This document shows, piece by piece, positions 26,644-35,351 of a stretch of DNA of 64,000 nt. The position numbers and the translations under genes were made by a program. A model generated the notes under the pieces. The model ran no database searches. It had not been told where the DNA came from and saw only the letters and a list, made by a program, of their open reading frames with translations. Every line of letters starts with the position of its first letter. The stretch's first letter is position 1. Origin of the DNA: Bacteroides neonati (GTDB lineage Bacteria; Bacteroidota; Bacteroidia; Bacteroidales; Bacteroidaceae); contig NZ_HG726020.1 of NCBI RefSeq assembly GCF_000499785.1, forward strand, positions 709,515-773,514. The letters run 5' to 3'.

Positions 26644-27648
26644 TTATTCAGCCAACTTATTGTTTGAACCCAATACGTTGATGATTTTCTCTTTGTAAAG
26701 TTTCTCCATGCTGTCACGAGCCGGTCCTAAGTACTTACGTGGATCGAATTCAGCTGGTTTCTCTGCAAATACCTTACGGATAGCAGCAGTCATAGCCAAA
26801 CGGCTGTCAGAGTCGATGTTGATTTTACAAACAGCAGAAGCAGCAGCTTTACGCAACTCTTCTTCAGGAATACCAACAGCAGCCTTCAACGCGCCACCAT
26901 ATTTATTAATGGTATCCACTTCTTCCTGAGGCACTGAAGATGAACCGTGAAGAACGATAGGGAAACCTGGAAGTTCTTTCATTACACCATCCAATACATT
27001 GAATGCCAAAGGAGGAGGAACCAAACGGCCTGTCTTCGGATCAATAGTACATTGCTCGGGAGTAAATTTGAAAGCACCGTGAGAAGTACCGATAGAAATA
27101 GCCAAGCTATCGCATCCGGTCTTCGTTACGAAGTCTACTACTTCGTCCGGTTCAGTATAAGTGTGGTGGTCTGCAGACACTTCATCTTCAACACCAGCCA
27201 ATATACCAAGTTCACCTTCAACAGTTACATCAAACTGATGTGCGTACTCAACAACCTTCTTTGTAAGAGCTACGTTTTCATCGTAAGGAAGATGAGAACC
27301 GTCGATCATTACTGAAGAGAAACCCATATCGATACAAGACTTGCAAGTTTCGAAAGAGTCACCGTGGTCCAAGTGAAGAACAATTTCCGGTTTAGCACAA
27401 CCCAATTCTTTTGCGTATTCTACAGCACCTTCTGCCATATAACGAAGCAATGTTTGGTTTGCATATTGACGAGCACCTTTAGATACCTGAAGGATAACCG
27501 GAGATTTAGTTTCCACAGCAGCCTTCACGATAGCCTGCAACTGTTCCATGTTGTTAAAGTTAAAAGCAGGGATAGCATATCCGCCTTTAATAGCCTTTGC
27601 AAACATTTCTCTGGTGTTTACAAGACCTAAATCTTTGTAGTTAATCAT
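26644..27648 (-). CDS. fba: Class II fructose-1,6-bisphosphate aldolase
   Basis: The 334-residue protein has the class II aldolase signatures: AIPAFNFNNMEQLQAIVKA near the N-terminus, HLDHGDSFE (Zn ligand His and catalytic Asp, about 92-100), and SIGTSHGAFKF with a further Zn ligand His. GSSSVPQ near residue 235 forms part of the phosphate-binding loop. It cleaves fructose-1,6-bisphosphate to dihydroxyacetone phosphate and glyceraldehyde-3-phosphate in glycolysis and acts in reverse in gluconeogenesis. It is monocistronic, with a TACTTTTG element at 27689-27696 and two terminators downstream. Length is typical. Confidence 0.97.
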   Translation of the reverse strand: MINYKDLGLVNTREMFAKAIKGGYAIPAFNFNNMEQLQAIVKAAVETKSPVILQVSKGARQYANQTLLRYMAEGAVEYAKELGCAKPEIVLHLDHGDSFETCKSCIDMGFSSVMIDGSHLPYDENVALTKKVVEYAHQFDVTVEGELGILAGVEDEVSADHHTYTEPDEVVDFVTKTGCDSLAISIGTSHGAFKFTPEQCTIDPKTGRLVPPPLAFNVLDGVMKELPGFPIVLHGSSSVPQEEVDTINKYGGALKAAVGIPEEELRKAAASAVCKINIDSDSRLAMTAAIRKVFAEKPAEFDPRKYLGPARDSMEKLYKEKIINVLGSNNKLAE

Positions 27649-27688
27649 TTTGTTTAAAAGTTTATTGTTAGTGAATAAAAATTCTATG

Positions 27689-27696
27689 CAAAAGTA
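27689..27696 (-). promoter_or_regulatory. -7 promoter element for fba
   Basis: The minus strand reads TACTTTTG (TAnnTTTG), 41 bases before the ATG at 27648. The -33 element is not clear. Confidence 0.6.
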
Positions 27697-27826
27697 AGCA
27701 TAAAACTTTTAATAGAGAAACAGCAAGTCATAAATATACCCAATTATGAATACGATTCAATCTCATTTCACAGCTATGCATATCATTTAATACTTTATTG
27801 TAATCTCGATGTAGCAAAGTGAGAAA

Positions 27827-28843
27827 CTATTTCTTCAGATAGATAATGGTAGGCAAATGATCGCTATATCCGTTGAGCCACAGTTTACCTCCGTGAGTGC
27901 GCAAGGGTGATCCTTTGTACTTTCCGTCTTGCTGAATCAGGTAGTCGCGAAGAAAAACCTCATTGCCGGCATAAGAAAGTCCTTTCTTGGCATTGAGCAA
28001 TGAAGACGAAACGATAATCTGATCAAACAGGTTCCATTTGCCACGGTAGAGCAGCGTGCCCACTCCCTTGTCTTCGAGTACTTCCCAAAAGGGGTTGAAG
28101 AACTCTCCGACCTTCACTTCCTGCTGATGCTTCTTAGCACCCAAGGCAGCCAAACTTTCGTCCATGGGGTCATCGTTCAAATCGCCCATCACGATAAGTT
28201 TCAGATTCTTATCGGTTTTCAGTAATGAATCGGCCAAGACTTTTACCTGACGAGCCGCATGCACACGTACAGGAGAATCTGCCCCGCGCGAAGGCCAGTG
28301 ATTAACGATGAAGCAAACATTATCGCCTGCCAGCTTTCCATTCACAATCAAAAAGCCACGGGTAAGGTGAACCGTATCTCCCTCGAATGGAACCGAAGGA
28401 ACCAACCGGCTCGATACCACCTCGAACTGCTGGGGATTGTACAGCAATGCACAATCGATGCCGCGCTTATCGGGTCCTTCGTAGTGCACTACTTCATACC
28501 CTTTCAAGGAGGGTTGATTCACTAAATCGTCCAGTACCCGACGGTTCTCCACTTCGGCTACACCGATAGCTGCGGGTCCTTCCGCTACTTTATCACGCGA
28601 GAGCTGACTCAATACTTTCGACATATTAGCCAATTTAGCCATATACTTCTCTGTATTCCATTCTTTGGCAGCATCGGGCAGGTATTCGTAGTCGTCCTTC
28701 CCACTGTCATGAATCGTGTCGAACAAGTTTTCAAGGTTGTAAAACGCTACGCTATATACTCCCTGTTTCGCATTCTGCGCTTGTGAGGCAAAAGCAACAA
28801 GCAGCATCAAATTCAATACAATAATTATTCTCTTCATATACAT
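27827..28843 (-). CDS. Secreted endonuclease/exonuclease/phosphatase-family protein
   Basis: The 338-residue protein has a signal peptide (about 1-22). The EEP fold motifs follow: FYNLENLFD (Asn/Glu metal site), VAEVENRRVL, a VNHWPSRG stretch with the catalytic His, GDLNDDP (Asp/Asn) and the terminal GYSDHLP (Asp-His). All main catalytic residues appear present. Members include secreted DNases and phosphodiesterases; the substrate is not evident. In Bacteroides these proteins are widespread and usually annotated only by domain. It is read leftward, away from rpmE2. The start could also be the second Met at 28837. Confidence 0.9.
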   Translation of the reverse strand: MYMKRIIIVLNLMLLVAFASQAQNAKQGVYSVAFYNLENLFDTIHDSGKDDYEYLPDAAKEWNTEKYMAKLANMSKVLSQLSRDKVAEGPAAIGVAEVENRRVLDDLVNQPSLKGYEVVHYEGPDKRGIDCALLYNPQQFEVVSSRLVPSVPFEGDTVHLTRGFLIVNGKLAGDNVCFIVNHWPSRGADSPVRVHAARQVKVLADSLLKTDKNLKLIVMGDLNDDPMDESLAALGAKKHQQEVKVGEFFNPFWEVLEDKGVGTLLYRGKWNLFDQIIVSSSLLNAKKGLSYAGNEVFLRDYLIQQDGKYKGSPLRTHGGKLWLNGYSDHLPTIIYLKK

Positions 28844-28952
28844 ATAATGTGTTAATAGATCAATCGGCGGATTATTCTACTACAAAAGTCACAAAAAAAA
28901 GTGAGAAAGATTGTTTTTTATCGAAACTTTTTTCTTATTCGCAGAAAAGCAT

Positions 28953-28960
28953 TATCTTTG
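28953..28960 (+). promoter_or_regulatory. -7 promoter element for rpmE2
   Basis: TATCTTTG fits TAnnTTTG. It predicts a start near 28967 and a 5' leader of about 70 bases before the ATG at 29036, long enough for autoregulation of the kind known for ribosomal proteins. Confidence 0.65.
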
Positions 28961-29035
28961 CGCACTGAAAAATGTCCATTACACTATTCTTACCAAATAG
29001 TTAAACGATATAATAATTAAAAACAAATATTCAAA

Positions 29036-29293
29036 ATGAAAAAAGGTCTTCATCCAGAAGGATACCGTCCGGTAGTATTCAAAGATATGTCAAACGGCGA
29101 TATGTTCTTGTCTCAATCGACTGTTAACACAAAAGAGACTATCGAGTTCGAAGGTGAAACGTATCCGTTAGTGAAAGTCGAAATCTCAAACACTTCTCAC
29201 CCTTTTTACACAGGTAAGTCTACATTGGTAGATACAGCAGGTCGTGTTGATAAGTTCATGAACCGTTACGGTGACCGCGCAAAGAAAAAATAA
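29036..29293 (+). CDS. rpmE2: 50S ribosomal protein L31 type B
   Basis: The 85-residue protein matches type B L31: it opens [15 protein letters not shown], contains [21 protein letters not shown] and lacks the zinc-binding cysteines of type A. It binds the 50S subunit at the central protuberance and bridges to the 30S head. The cysteine-free form is the usual one in Bacteroidetes and avoids zinc dependence. It is followed at 22 bases by a terminator, so it is monocistronic. Confidence 0.97.
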   Translation: MKKGLHPEGYRPVVFKDMSNGDMFLSQSTVNTKETIEFEGETYPLVKVEISNTSHPFYTGKSTLVDTAGRVDKFMNRYGDRAKKK

Positions 29294-29314
29294 TCAGTCG
29301 ATTAACCGACAGAT

Positions 29315-29352
29315 AAAAAAGAGGTAATTCTTTCGAGAGTTTCCTCTTTTTT
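29315..29352 (+). terminator. Terminator after rpmE2
   Basis: A 10-bp stem, AAAAAAGAGG with CCTCTTTTTT, closes an 18-base loop and ends in T. AT-rich but well placed. Confidence 0.75.
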
Positions 29353-29386
29353 GGTATTTGTGCATGGAAATATCAAAACAACTTCG

Positions 29387-29394
29387 TAATTTTG
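29387..29394 (+). promoter_or_regulatory. -7 promoter element for the class A PBP gene
   Basis: TAATTTTG matches TAnnTTTG. It lies downstream of the upstream in-frame ATG at 29358, so translation should begin at the ATG at 29421, giving a leader of about 20 bases. Confidence 0.6.
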
Positions 29395-29420
29395 CAGTCG
29401 TTTTATATGATAAAGCTATT

Positions 29421-31832
29421 ATGATAAAATTTGATTCCCATCAATGGGTATCACGCGCAAAAAGCGTCTTCCATTATCTTACTGAAAAATGTAGATCCTT
29501 CGGGAACTGGTATATAAATCTTTACCATGGTGCCCGTTGGTATAAAAAGGGAGGCCTGTCTATTGCCACCTTCCTGTTACTCTTCCTGCTTTATCTGGGC
29601 ATGGTAGACATTAACTTCTTGTGGCTATTCGGAAAGTCGCCCAGCCTATCGAGCATACACAACCCCAATCAACCCATTGCTTCGGAGATATACAGTGCCG
29701 ATGGCAAAATGATCGGCAAATACTTCCGCGAAAACAGAAGCCCGGTCAAGTTCGAAGAAATTTCTCCCAAGCTCATTCAAACCCTCATCAGTACCGAAGA
29801 CGAACGGTTCTATCAACACTTCGGGGTTGACCTGCAAGGTGTGTTCTCGGCAGTTAAAGACATGGCCAAAGGACAGGCACGCGGTGCAAGCACCATCACC
29901 CAGCAATTGGTGAAGAACATGTTCAAAGTGCGTTCGCAATACTCGACCGGCTTATTAGGTTATATCCCGGGAGTAAAGCTTCTCATCATGAAATCGAAAG
30001 AGTGGATTACAGCGGTCAAGATCGAATGTTTCTATTCTAAAAAGGAGATTCTGACCATGTATCTTAATACAGTCGATTTCGGGAGTAACGCTTTTGGTAT
30101 CAAAACAGCCAGTGCAACCTATTTTCATACCACCCCACAAGAAATTACCTACGAGCAGGCCGCCACGCTTGTGGGACTATTGAAGGCTACTACGACCTAT
30201 AACCCAAGACTCAACCCCAAGAATAGCCTCAAGCGTCGCAATGTAGTATTGGAGAATCTCATGAAGAACCACATAATCAGCCGTGAAGCATTCGATTCGC
30301 TCAAGCAGATTCCCATTCAACTCAATTATAGCATCGAGACCAACTACGACGGACAAGCACTTTACTTCCGCGAAGCTGTGGCCTCGGAACTGGAGGATTG
30401 GTGCAAGGAGAATGATGTAGACCTATATGCCGACGGTCTGAAAATATACACGACCGTAGATACCCGTATGCAGAAATACGCCGAAGCGGCCGTCGATAAG
30501 CAGATGCGTACCGTACAACGCAACTTTAACAACCACTGGGGCAACCAGCACCCATGGCGAGACCGCAATCATCAGGAAATACCTAACTTTATCGAAGACT
30601 TGGCCAAAGGCACTGTTGCTTACAAGCTTCTGGAGCAGAAATACCCCAATCAACCCGATTCTATCAGTTATTACCTGAATCAGCCTCATCGCCTCAAGGT
30701 ATTTGATTACGATCGTGGCACACGCGATACGACCATCAGCACAATGGATTCCATTCGCTATATGGAACGCTTCATGCATTGTGGTTTTGTGGCTATGGAA
30801 CCACAGACAGGCTTCATCAAAGCATGGGTAGGAGACATCAACTTTGGCTCGTGGAAGTACGACAAAGTATTATCTAAACGACAGCCTGGCTCTACGTTTA
30901 AGCTTTTTGTTTATGCGGCAGGTATCAACCAAGGCATGGCTCCTTGCGATGAGCGTGTGGATCAGTATCTGACCTGGGATGTAGTGGAAGATGGAAAGCC
31001 GGCCAAATGGATTCCACGCAATGCCAATGGTGAGTTTACCGGAGACACCCTTTCACTTAAAGCAGCTTTTGCCCGCTCCATTAATACAATCGCCGTGCAG
31101 GTAGCCAAGGAAGTTGGTATTGATAAAGTGGCTCAAACGGCCAAAGTCATGGGTATTCGAACTCCACTCGAAGAAACTCCCGCCCTCAGCTTGGGTGCTT
31201 CGGATGTTTCGCTGTTGGAGCTAGTCAATGCCTATACTACGGTTGTTAACGAAGGCATCACACACGATCCCGTATTGGTAACGCGCATCGAAGATCAATC
31301 GGGAAAGGTCTTGTATGAATATCAGCCTCAACCAACACAGGCACTTCCGTACGAAACAGCCTTTTTAATGACCGAGATGCTCAAAGCAGGTCTCACTGAA
31401 CCTTTGGGTACCTCGCAAGCTCTCTTTGGTTACGATCTATTTCGTTACGATACAGAGTTTGGAGGTAAAACAGGAACTTCATCCAACCACTCCGACGCTT
31501 GGTTTGTGGGGGTTACTCCTCATTTAGTGGGAGGTGCCTGGGTAGGTGGCGAACACCGAAGCATCCACTTCCGTACAGGCGAGCTGGGACAGGGAAGCCG
31601 CACCGCGCTACCCATCTTTGCTTATTTCATGGAAGGAGTACTCAAAGACCAGAGTTTGAAACAGTACCGGGGCAAATTTCCGCAACCCAAAGAGAAGATC
31701 AATAAATCTTACGGTTGCCGCAGTACCTATCCACCCAAGGATACCGACTCTGTAGCCGTTAGCTTGCCCGATAGTTTAGTCAGCGAAGAAGAAATGATCG
31801 ATATCGGTGAAATAATCAAAGAAGCAAAATAG
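29421..31832 (+). CDS. mrcA: Class A penicillin-binding protein (PBP1A-like)
   Basis: The protein is 803 residues from the ATG at 29421; an upstream ATG at 29358 precedes the predicted promoter and is less likely. One transmembrane anchor lies near residues 43-68. The glycosyltransferase 51 domain has EDERFYQHFG (catalytic Glu126) and GASTITQQLVKN. The transpeptidase domain has GSTFK (Ser491), SIN (ARSINTIA) and KTG (Lys683). It polymerises and cross-links peptidoglycan at the outer face of the inner membrane. All catalytic residues are present and length is normal for PBP1A. Confidence 0.96.
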   Translation: MIKFDSHQWVSRAKSVFHYLTEKCRSFGNWYINLYHGARWYKKGGLSIATFLLLFLLYLGMVDINFLWLFGKSPSLSSIHNPNQPIASEIYSADGKMIGKYFRENRSPVKFEEISPKLIQTLISTEDERFYQHFGVDLQGVFSAVKDMAKGQARGASTITQQLVKNMFKVRSQYSTGLLGYIPGVKLLIMKSKEWITAVKIECFYSKKEILTMYLNTVDFGSNAFGIKTASATYFHTTPQEITYEQAATLVGLLKATTTYNPRLNPKNSLKRRNVVLENLMKNHIISREAFDSLKQIPIQLNYSIETNYDGQALYFREAVASELEDWCKENDVDLYADGLKIYTTVDTRMQKYAEAAVDKQMRTVQRNFNNHWGNQHPWRDRNHQEIPNFIEDLAKGTVAYKLLEQKYPNQPDSISYYLNQPHRLKVFDYDRGTRDTTISTMDSIRYMERFMHCGFVAMEPQTGFIKAWVGDINFGSWKYDKVLSKRQPGSTFKLFVYAAGINQGMAPCDERVDQYLTWDVVEDGKPAKWIPRNANGEFTGDTLSLKAAFARSINTIAVQVAKEVGIDKVAQTAKVMGIRTPLEETPALSLGASDVSLLELVNAYTTVVNEGITHDPVLVTRIEDQSGKVLYEYQPQPTQALPYETAFLMTEMLKAGLTEPLGTSQALFGYDLFRYDTEFGGKTGTSSNHSDAWFVGVTPHLVGGAWVGGEHRSIHFRTGELGQGSRTALPIFAYFMEGVLKDQSLKQYRGKFPQPKEKINKSYGCRSTYPPKDTDSVAVSLPDSLVSEEEMIDIGEIIKEAK

Positions 31833-31879
31833 GGAAAACCCTATGTTCATTTAGGTAAAAGCCAACCGCCAAACAAAAT

Positions 31880-31910
31880 TTACTTTAGTATCTTCGCCAT
31901 ACTAAAGTAA
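31880..31910. repeat. 12-bp perfect inverted repeat upstream of the M48-like gene
   Basis: TTACTTTAGTAT (31880-31891) pairs with ATACTAAAGTAA (31899-31910) across a 7-base loop. TATCTTCG, a near match to TAnnTTTG, spans the loop (31889-31896), so the palindrome may be an operator on a promoter, or a weak terminator for the PBP gene. Confidence 0.65.
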
Positions 31911-31935
31911 TAATAACGCTTTGAATAAAGGAGCT

Positions 31936-33444
31936 ATGAAACAACTGATACTTTCGCTTATTCTAGTTTTGGTGAGCATGTGCACCTATGCGCAACGCCA
32001 AGACCTCAGCGATGCCTTAGCCGTCAGAGGTATATTGAAAAGTGATTACGGCAACTTCCCCAAAGGTACACCCGTAGTACTCCGAAAAGTGATCAAAATG
32101 AGCAACCAGCCCAATGTGAACACCAACGGTATCATGATGGCCATAGAAGTAAATGGAATTCAGCACCCCTTCCCGGCAGATATTGCGAATAAAATCAACT
32201 TCACGCCCGAAGATCAAGAACAATTTTGGCAAAGTATATTCTTACAGCACGAAATGTATCAACATTACGACAGCAAAGGGTATCGTTATGAGCTGCGTGA
32301 AGAGTTAAACGATGAAGCTAATCAATACCTTTCGGAGCTATCCGATCTGTGGTATGAGGATGCCTATATCGAAGATTATGTGCAAGCACTTTTTGCGCAA
32401 ACAACTCCACTGAGTGTATCCAACAAACGTCCCGAAGTGCTCAGCATCCGCATACTCAAATCGCCTGTTCCAGATGCATACATGCTACCTAATGGAGCTT
32501 TATTGATCAGTACCGGACTTCTCTCCACCCTCGACTCCTCCGAAGAGCTGACCGCTATCATCGCCAGCGAAATGGCTCACTACATACTCGATCATCAAGT
32601 GATCAACACCGCCAAAGCCGAAACGCGTGCTCTAAGAGCCCAGTTTTGGGGAAATGTACTATCGGCCGCTGCCGAAGGACTGGATCAGGCCTTGTACAAT
32701 CGATACGAATACTATGTTCCCGGCACCACTTACATCGCTGCCGATCTCATTGCCAGCCTCATCAACACACGCATCAGCAATCGCTTCGGAATGGTTTATA
32801 CCCGCAATCAAGAGAAAGAAGCCGACAAAATAGCCCAACGCTTCTTAGCCTGCAAACAAATTGAGCCGGGAGCACTTGCCTCGGCACTAACAAAGATCAA
32901 AAACTATTATCTGGCAGAGCGCGACTATTACAAACTATCACGTTATGGCAACTATGCAGAACTAGACAAACGCATTGCTCGGTTGGCCGCACCGCAAGAG
33001 ATCGATAACAGACCCTATCTTAAGGCCATGTCGGGGGTTACTACCTATAATGCCATTTTGCAACAAACCAATAAGCGCTATGAATCGGCCACCCGATTGG
33101 CTCGAAAGAACATCGACAACAAAGTCTGTTCAGACGATGACTACATCATTCTATCCAAAGCCAACATGAGCCTTTACAATACGCCCGAGGCTAACCAAGA
33201 AAGTTTAGTCCTTATCCAAAAAGCGAAGGAGATGAGCGACGTACCCAATTTGAACGCTTATAAACAAGAGATTCTACTTCTGTTGCGCATGAACAAACAA
33301 TCGCAAGCATCTAAAGCACTCAAAGAGTATATGAACTTGATTGCCGACTATCAACAACAAATAGCCGGCAGCAACGAAGCCGGTTGGGCTGCGGCAGAGG
33401 CGAGTTGGGCCAGTAAATTACTACAACGCATCAATATACTTTAA
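31936..33444 (+). CDS. M48-like secreted metallopeptidase homologue with degenerate zinc motif
   Basis: The start is set at the ATG at 31936, preceded by AAGGAG; a TTG at 31921 is also in frame. The 502-residue protein has a signal peptide (to about residue 20). Residues about 175-300 resemble the M48 peptidase fold: DAYMLPNGALLISTGLL is the typical strand before the active helix, and QEKEAD (Glu295) is the third-ligand motif. The usual HExxH reads SEMAH (Ser211, Glu212, His215), so one zinc ligand is missing. The C-terminal third looks helical and TPR-like. It may be an inactive homologue acting as a chaperone or binder. It is followed by a terminator. Confidence 0.82.
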   Translation: MKQLILSLILVLVSMCTYAQRQDLSDALAVRGILKSDYGNFPKGTPVVLRKVIKMSNQPNVNTNGIMMAIEVNGIQHPFPADIANKINFTPEDQEQFWQSIFLQHEMYQHYDSKGYRYELREELNDEANQYLSELSDLWYEDAYIEDYVQALFAQTTPLSVSNKRPEVLSIRILKSPVPDAYMLPNGALLISTGLLSTLDSSEELTAIIASEMAHYILDHQVINTAKAETRALRAQFWGNVLSAAAEGLDQALYNRYEYYVPGTTYIAADLIASLINTRISNRFGMVYTRNQEKEADKIAQRFLACKQIEPGALASALTKIKNYYLAERDYYKLSRYGNYAELDKRIARLAAPQEIDNRPYLKAMSGVTTYNAILQQTNKRYESATRLARKNIDNKVCSDDDYIILSKANMSLYNTPEANQESLVLIQKAKEMSDVPNLNAYKQEILLLLRMNKQSQASKALKEYMNLIADYQQQIAGSNEAGWAAAEASWASKLLQRINIL

Positions 33445-33660
33445 TAAACAAGACACACTATCTCTAGTCAAGAGTTTGTCTTGGCAAGGAGCAAACAAGA
33501 TAGCAAGAGGTGCAAAATATTATAAGAAAGCAGAGAAACAACTGTTAGAAGCGTACCATTTATACACTCCTTTCAAACAAGGTCAAATAGCAAGAAATCT
33601 AAGTTCTTTTCTAAGCACCTTGTATAGTCGCATGAATAATATACCCAAAGCGCATCATAC

Positions 33661-33697
33661 TAAAAAGGCAACTCAGAAAATGAGTTGCCTTTTTTAG
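33661..33697. terminator. Bidirectional terminator between convergent genes
   Basis: AAAAAGGCAACTCA (33662-33675) pairs with TGAGTTGCCTTTTT (33681-33694) with a 5-base loop. It serves the M48-like gene on the plus strand and the secreted protein gene on the minus strand. Confidence 0.92.
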
Positions 33698-33716
33698 TAT
33701 GAAGTCTTGCTAATGT

Positions 33717-34130
33717 TTATTCAGCGGGTTGTTCCGGTGCGGTAGGCTCTTCCGGTGCAGCTGGTTCTTCTTGTGCCGGAGCCTGGGATTGCTGAATCAA
33801 CTCACCTTTTTCTGATACCGCCTCTCCTTTTTCATTGAAGAATACGGTTGATTCCTGTCCGTCTTTTGCTACGGCTACTACCTTAAAGATTTTGCCCGAT
33901 GCCTTCTCAGCGACGAAAGCCTCTTTAATTGTTCCACCGTCAAAGTCTTTGGCCAATGCGTTCATTACTTCCGATGGAAGCTCTTTGACTTCTATACTCT
34001 TAAACTCATCCTGTGGGTTCTGTTGAGACTGTGCAACAGCCGTGCTGTCTACCGATGTTGAAGCGAATGCTACTGAAGTTCCCAATCCCATGACCATTGC
34101 TACTGCTACTGCTACTAATAACTTTTTCAT
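33717..34130 (-). CDS. Small secreted protein with PepSY-like core and Pro/Glu-rich tail
   Basis: The 137-residue protein has a signal peptide (about 1-23, AFA cleavage). A core of about 65 residues (LPSEVMNALAKDFDGGTIKEAF, then a beta-rich half ending FFNEKGEAVSEKG) resembles one repeat of the PepSY-like putative inhibitor fold found in many Bacteroides secreted proteins. The tail is low-complexity (APAQEEPAAPEEPTAPEQP). Function is unknown; periplasmic peptidase inhibition is only a suggestion from fold. It is monocistronic. Confidence 0.75.
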   Translation of the reverse strand: MKKLLVAVAVAMVMGLGTSVAFASTSVDSTAVAQSQQNPQDEFKSIEVKELPSEVMNALAKDFDGGTIKEAFVAEKASGKIFKVVAVAKDGQESTVFFNEKGEAVSEKGELIQQSQAPAQEEPAAPEEPTAPEQPAE

Positions 34131-34376
34131 AATCGTATGTTTTTAATGTTGATACTGTTGTTAAACTCTTATGCTAATTACAAAGCAAAGGGCGTGCCAC
34201 AAGGCGGACAAAACAGCATAACCACTAGTTATCAGTAATATACAGAATCACAGCAATAGCACACTATTGGGGAAACAGTGAGGATTGGTACACAAGTTGT
34301 GGAAATTATACACAACATACGCTCGGTTCGTCATGAAGATGGCACCCCATTCAGAGAGGAATGACTTTCTTTTGTA

Positions 34377-35042
34377 TCAATGCGCCAAAATAAAACTTTC
34401 TGCTACATTCAAAAAGCGGTCATGCCCTTTCGAGTTCAGGTGTGCATTATCTTCGGGATACTGAAAATATATTTTTCGAAAAGCATCGCTATGCGCATAA
34501 ATTCCTCCTTGCCTTGCACAATCGAGTATGGGAATGCTGTAGTTCCCACAAACTTCGATCATGGCATCGACTATCTTCTCCGCATTGCTCCCTTGGAAGT
34601 CTTTGCAGTTCCACCGGGTGAAGAAGTAAATTTTGGCAGCGGGATATCTTTCGATAAGCCCTTGACAAAGAATGCCTACCCTTTCCTTGAATACATCAAG
34701 ACCACCAATAGAGTCGAGCTTAGAGCTATCATTATGTCCGCCGATAACGAACACATAGTCGAGATTGTCCGGCATTTCCTTATAGCGAATGTACATTGCC
34801 GTTCCCCAACGCGGGCTGGTATATGCCATGCTACTACCGTTAATACCATAGTTGAAATATTCCATACCGTGCTTACGGGCAAACTTATAGTGCCACGTAT
34901 TCTCCATAGGATCTACATGATTCTTTACATAGCTATCTCCAATAACAGCAATGCGCTTGCCGTTCAATGGATCGGTCTGAGCATAACCGGCCAAACTAAA
35001 AAGGGCAACAATCGTAAGGATGTAACATTTTAATCGTTTCAT
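34377..35042 (-). CDS. Secreted SGNH/GDSL-family hydrolase
   Basis: The 221-residue protein has a signal peptide (about 1-21). SGNH blocks follow: block I VIGDSYVKN (nucleophile Ser), block II Gly in YGINGSSM, block III GGHNDSS (Asn oxyanion) and block V DNAHLNSKGH (Asp-x-x-His). These proteins are esterases, often deacetylating polysaccharides or rhamnogalacturonan. Catalytic residues are all visible. It is transcribed alone from a TACATTTG element at 35060-35067. The natural ester substrate is not known. Confidence 0.92.
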   Translation of the reverse strand: MKRLKCYILTIVALFSLAGYAQTDPLNGKRIAVIGDSYVKNHVDPMENTWHYKFARKHGMEYFNYGINGSSMAYTSPRWGTAMYIRYKEMPDNLDYVFVIGGHNDSSKLDSIGGLDVFKERVGILCQGLIERYPAAKIYFFTRWNCKDFQGSNAEKIVDAMIEVCGNYSIPILDCARQGGIYAHSDAFRKIYFQYPEDNAHLNSKGHDRFLNVAESFILAH

Positions 35043-35059
35043 AGTAATCTTTTTTTAGA

Positions 35060-35067
35060 CAAATGTA
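35060..35067 (-). promoter_or_regulatory. -7 promoter element for the SGNH hydrolase gene
   Basis: The minus strand reads TACATTTG, fitting TAnnTTTG, 17 bases before the ATG at 35042. A CAAT on the plus strand at 35088-35091 (ATTG on the minus strand) is at 20-bp spacing as a weak -33. Confidence 0.55.
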
Positions 35068-35118
35068 GTAAATAATAAATAGATTATCAATCAATTAACA
35101 AAAAATAAGGAGATTATA

Positions 35119-35202
35119 AAAAAGCTGACGGTCTTTAAAAAAAAGCCCGCGGGAAATTGAAAAAAGCTGGCGGCCTTTCACAAAAAGCTCGCCAGCTTTT
35201 TT
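35119..35202. repeat. Four tandem ~21-bp units with phased A-tracts and a terminator-like hairpin
   Basis: The sequence AAAAAG recurs at 35119, 35140, 35161 and 35182, exactly 21 bases apart, each followed by a GC-rich core (GCTGACGG, GCCCGCGG, GCTGGCGG, GCTCGCCAG). The last two units pair as a hairpin with an 11-bp stem (AAAAGCTGGCG with CGCCAGCTTTT) flanked by A and T tracts on both sides. This lies in the 309-bp region between divergent genes, which holds no other gene. Confidence 0.75.
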
Positions 35203-35312
35203 CAAAGAAGTATACACGTTCAGATTATATTATCCTCTTACCCATTCCACAGTATGCTGCGAACTTGCTTTGAATTATAGGGTATGGGTAGGGTAGATTC
35301 GTTTTTTTACCG

Positions 35313-35320
35313 TAAATTTG
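35313..35320 (+). promoter_or_regulatory. -7 promoter element for the Sel1 protein gene
   Basis: TAAATTTG matches TAnnTTTG, 31 bases before the ATG at 35352. A -33 TTTG is not clear. Confidence 0.55.
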
Positions 35321-35351
35321 CCTCCTATTTTAAATACAAGCAGCCCATTCT

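Noticed and set aside
29358..29420. In-frame ATG at 29358 as start of the PBP gene
   Set aside because: It lies upstream of the TAATTTTG promoter at 29387-29394 and adds 21 residues of no PBP character; the ATG at 29421 is preferred.
33476..33697. 73-codon open frame after the M48-like gene
   Set aside because: It starts at TTG, runs through the bidirectional terminator at 33661-33697 and has no family resemblance.
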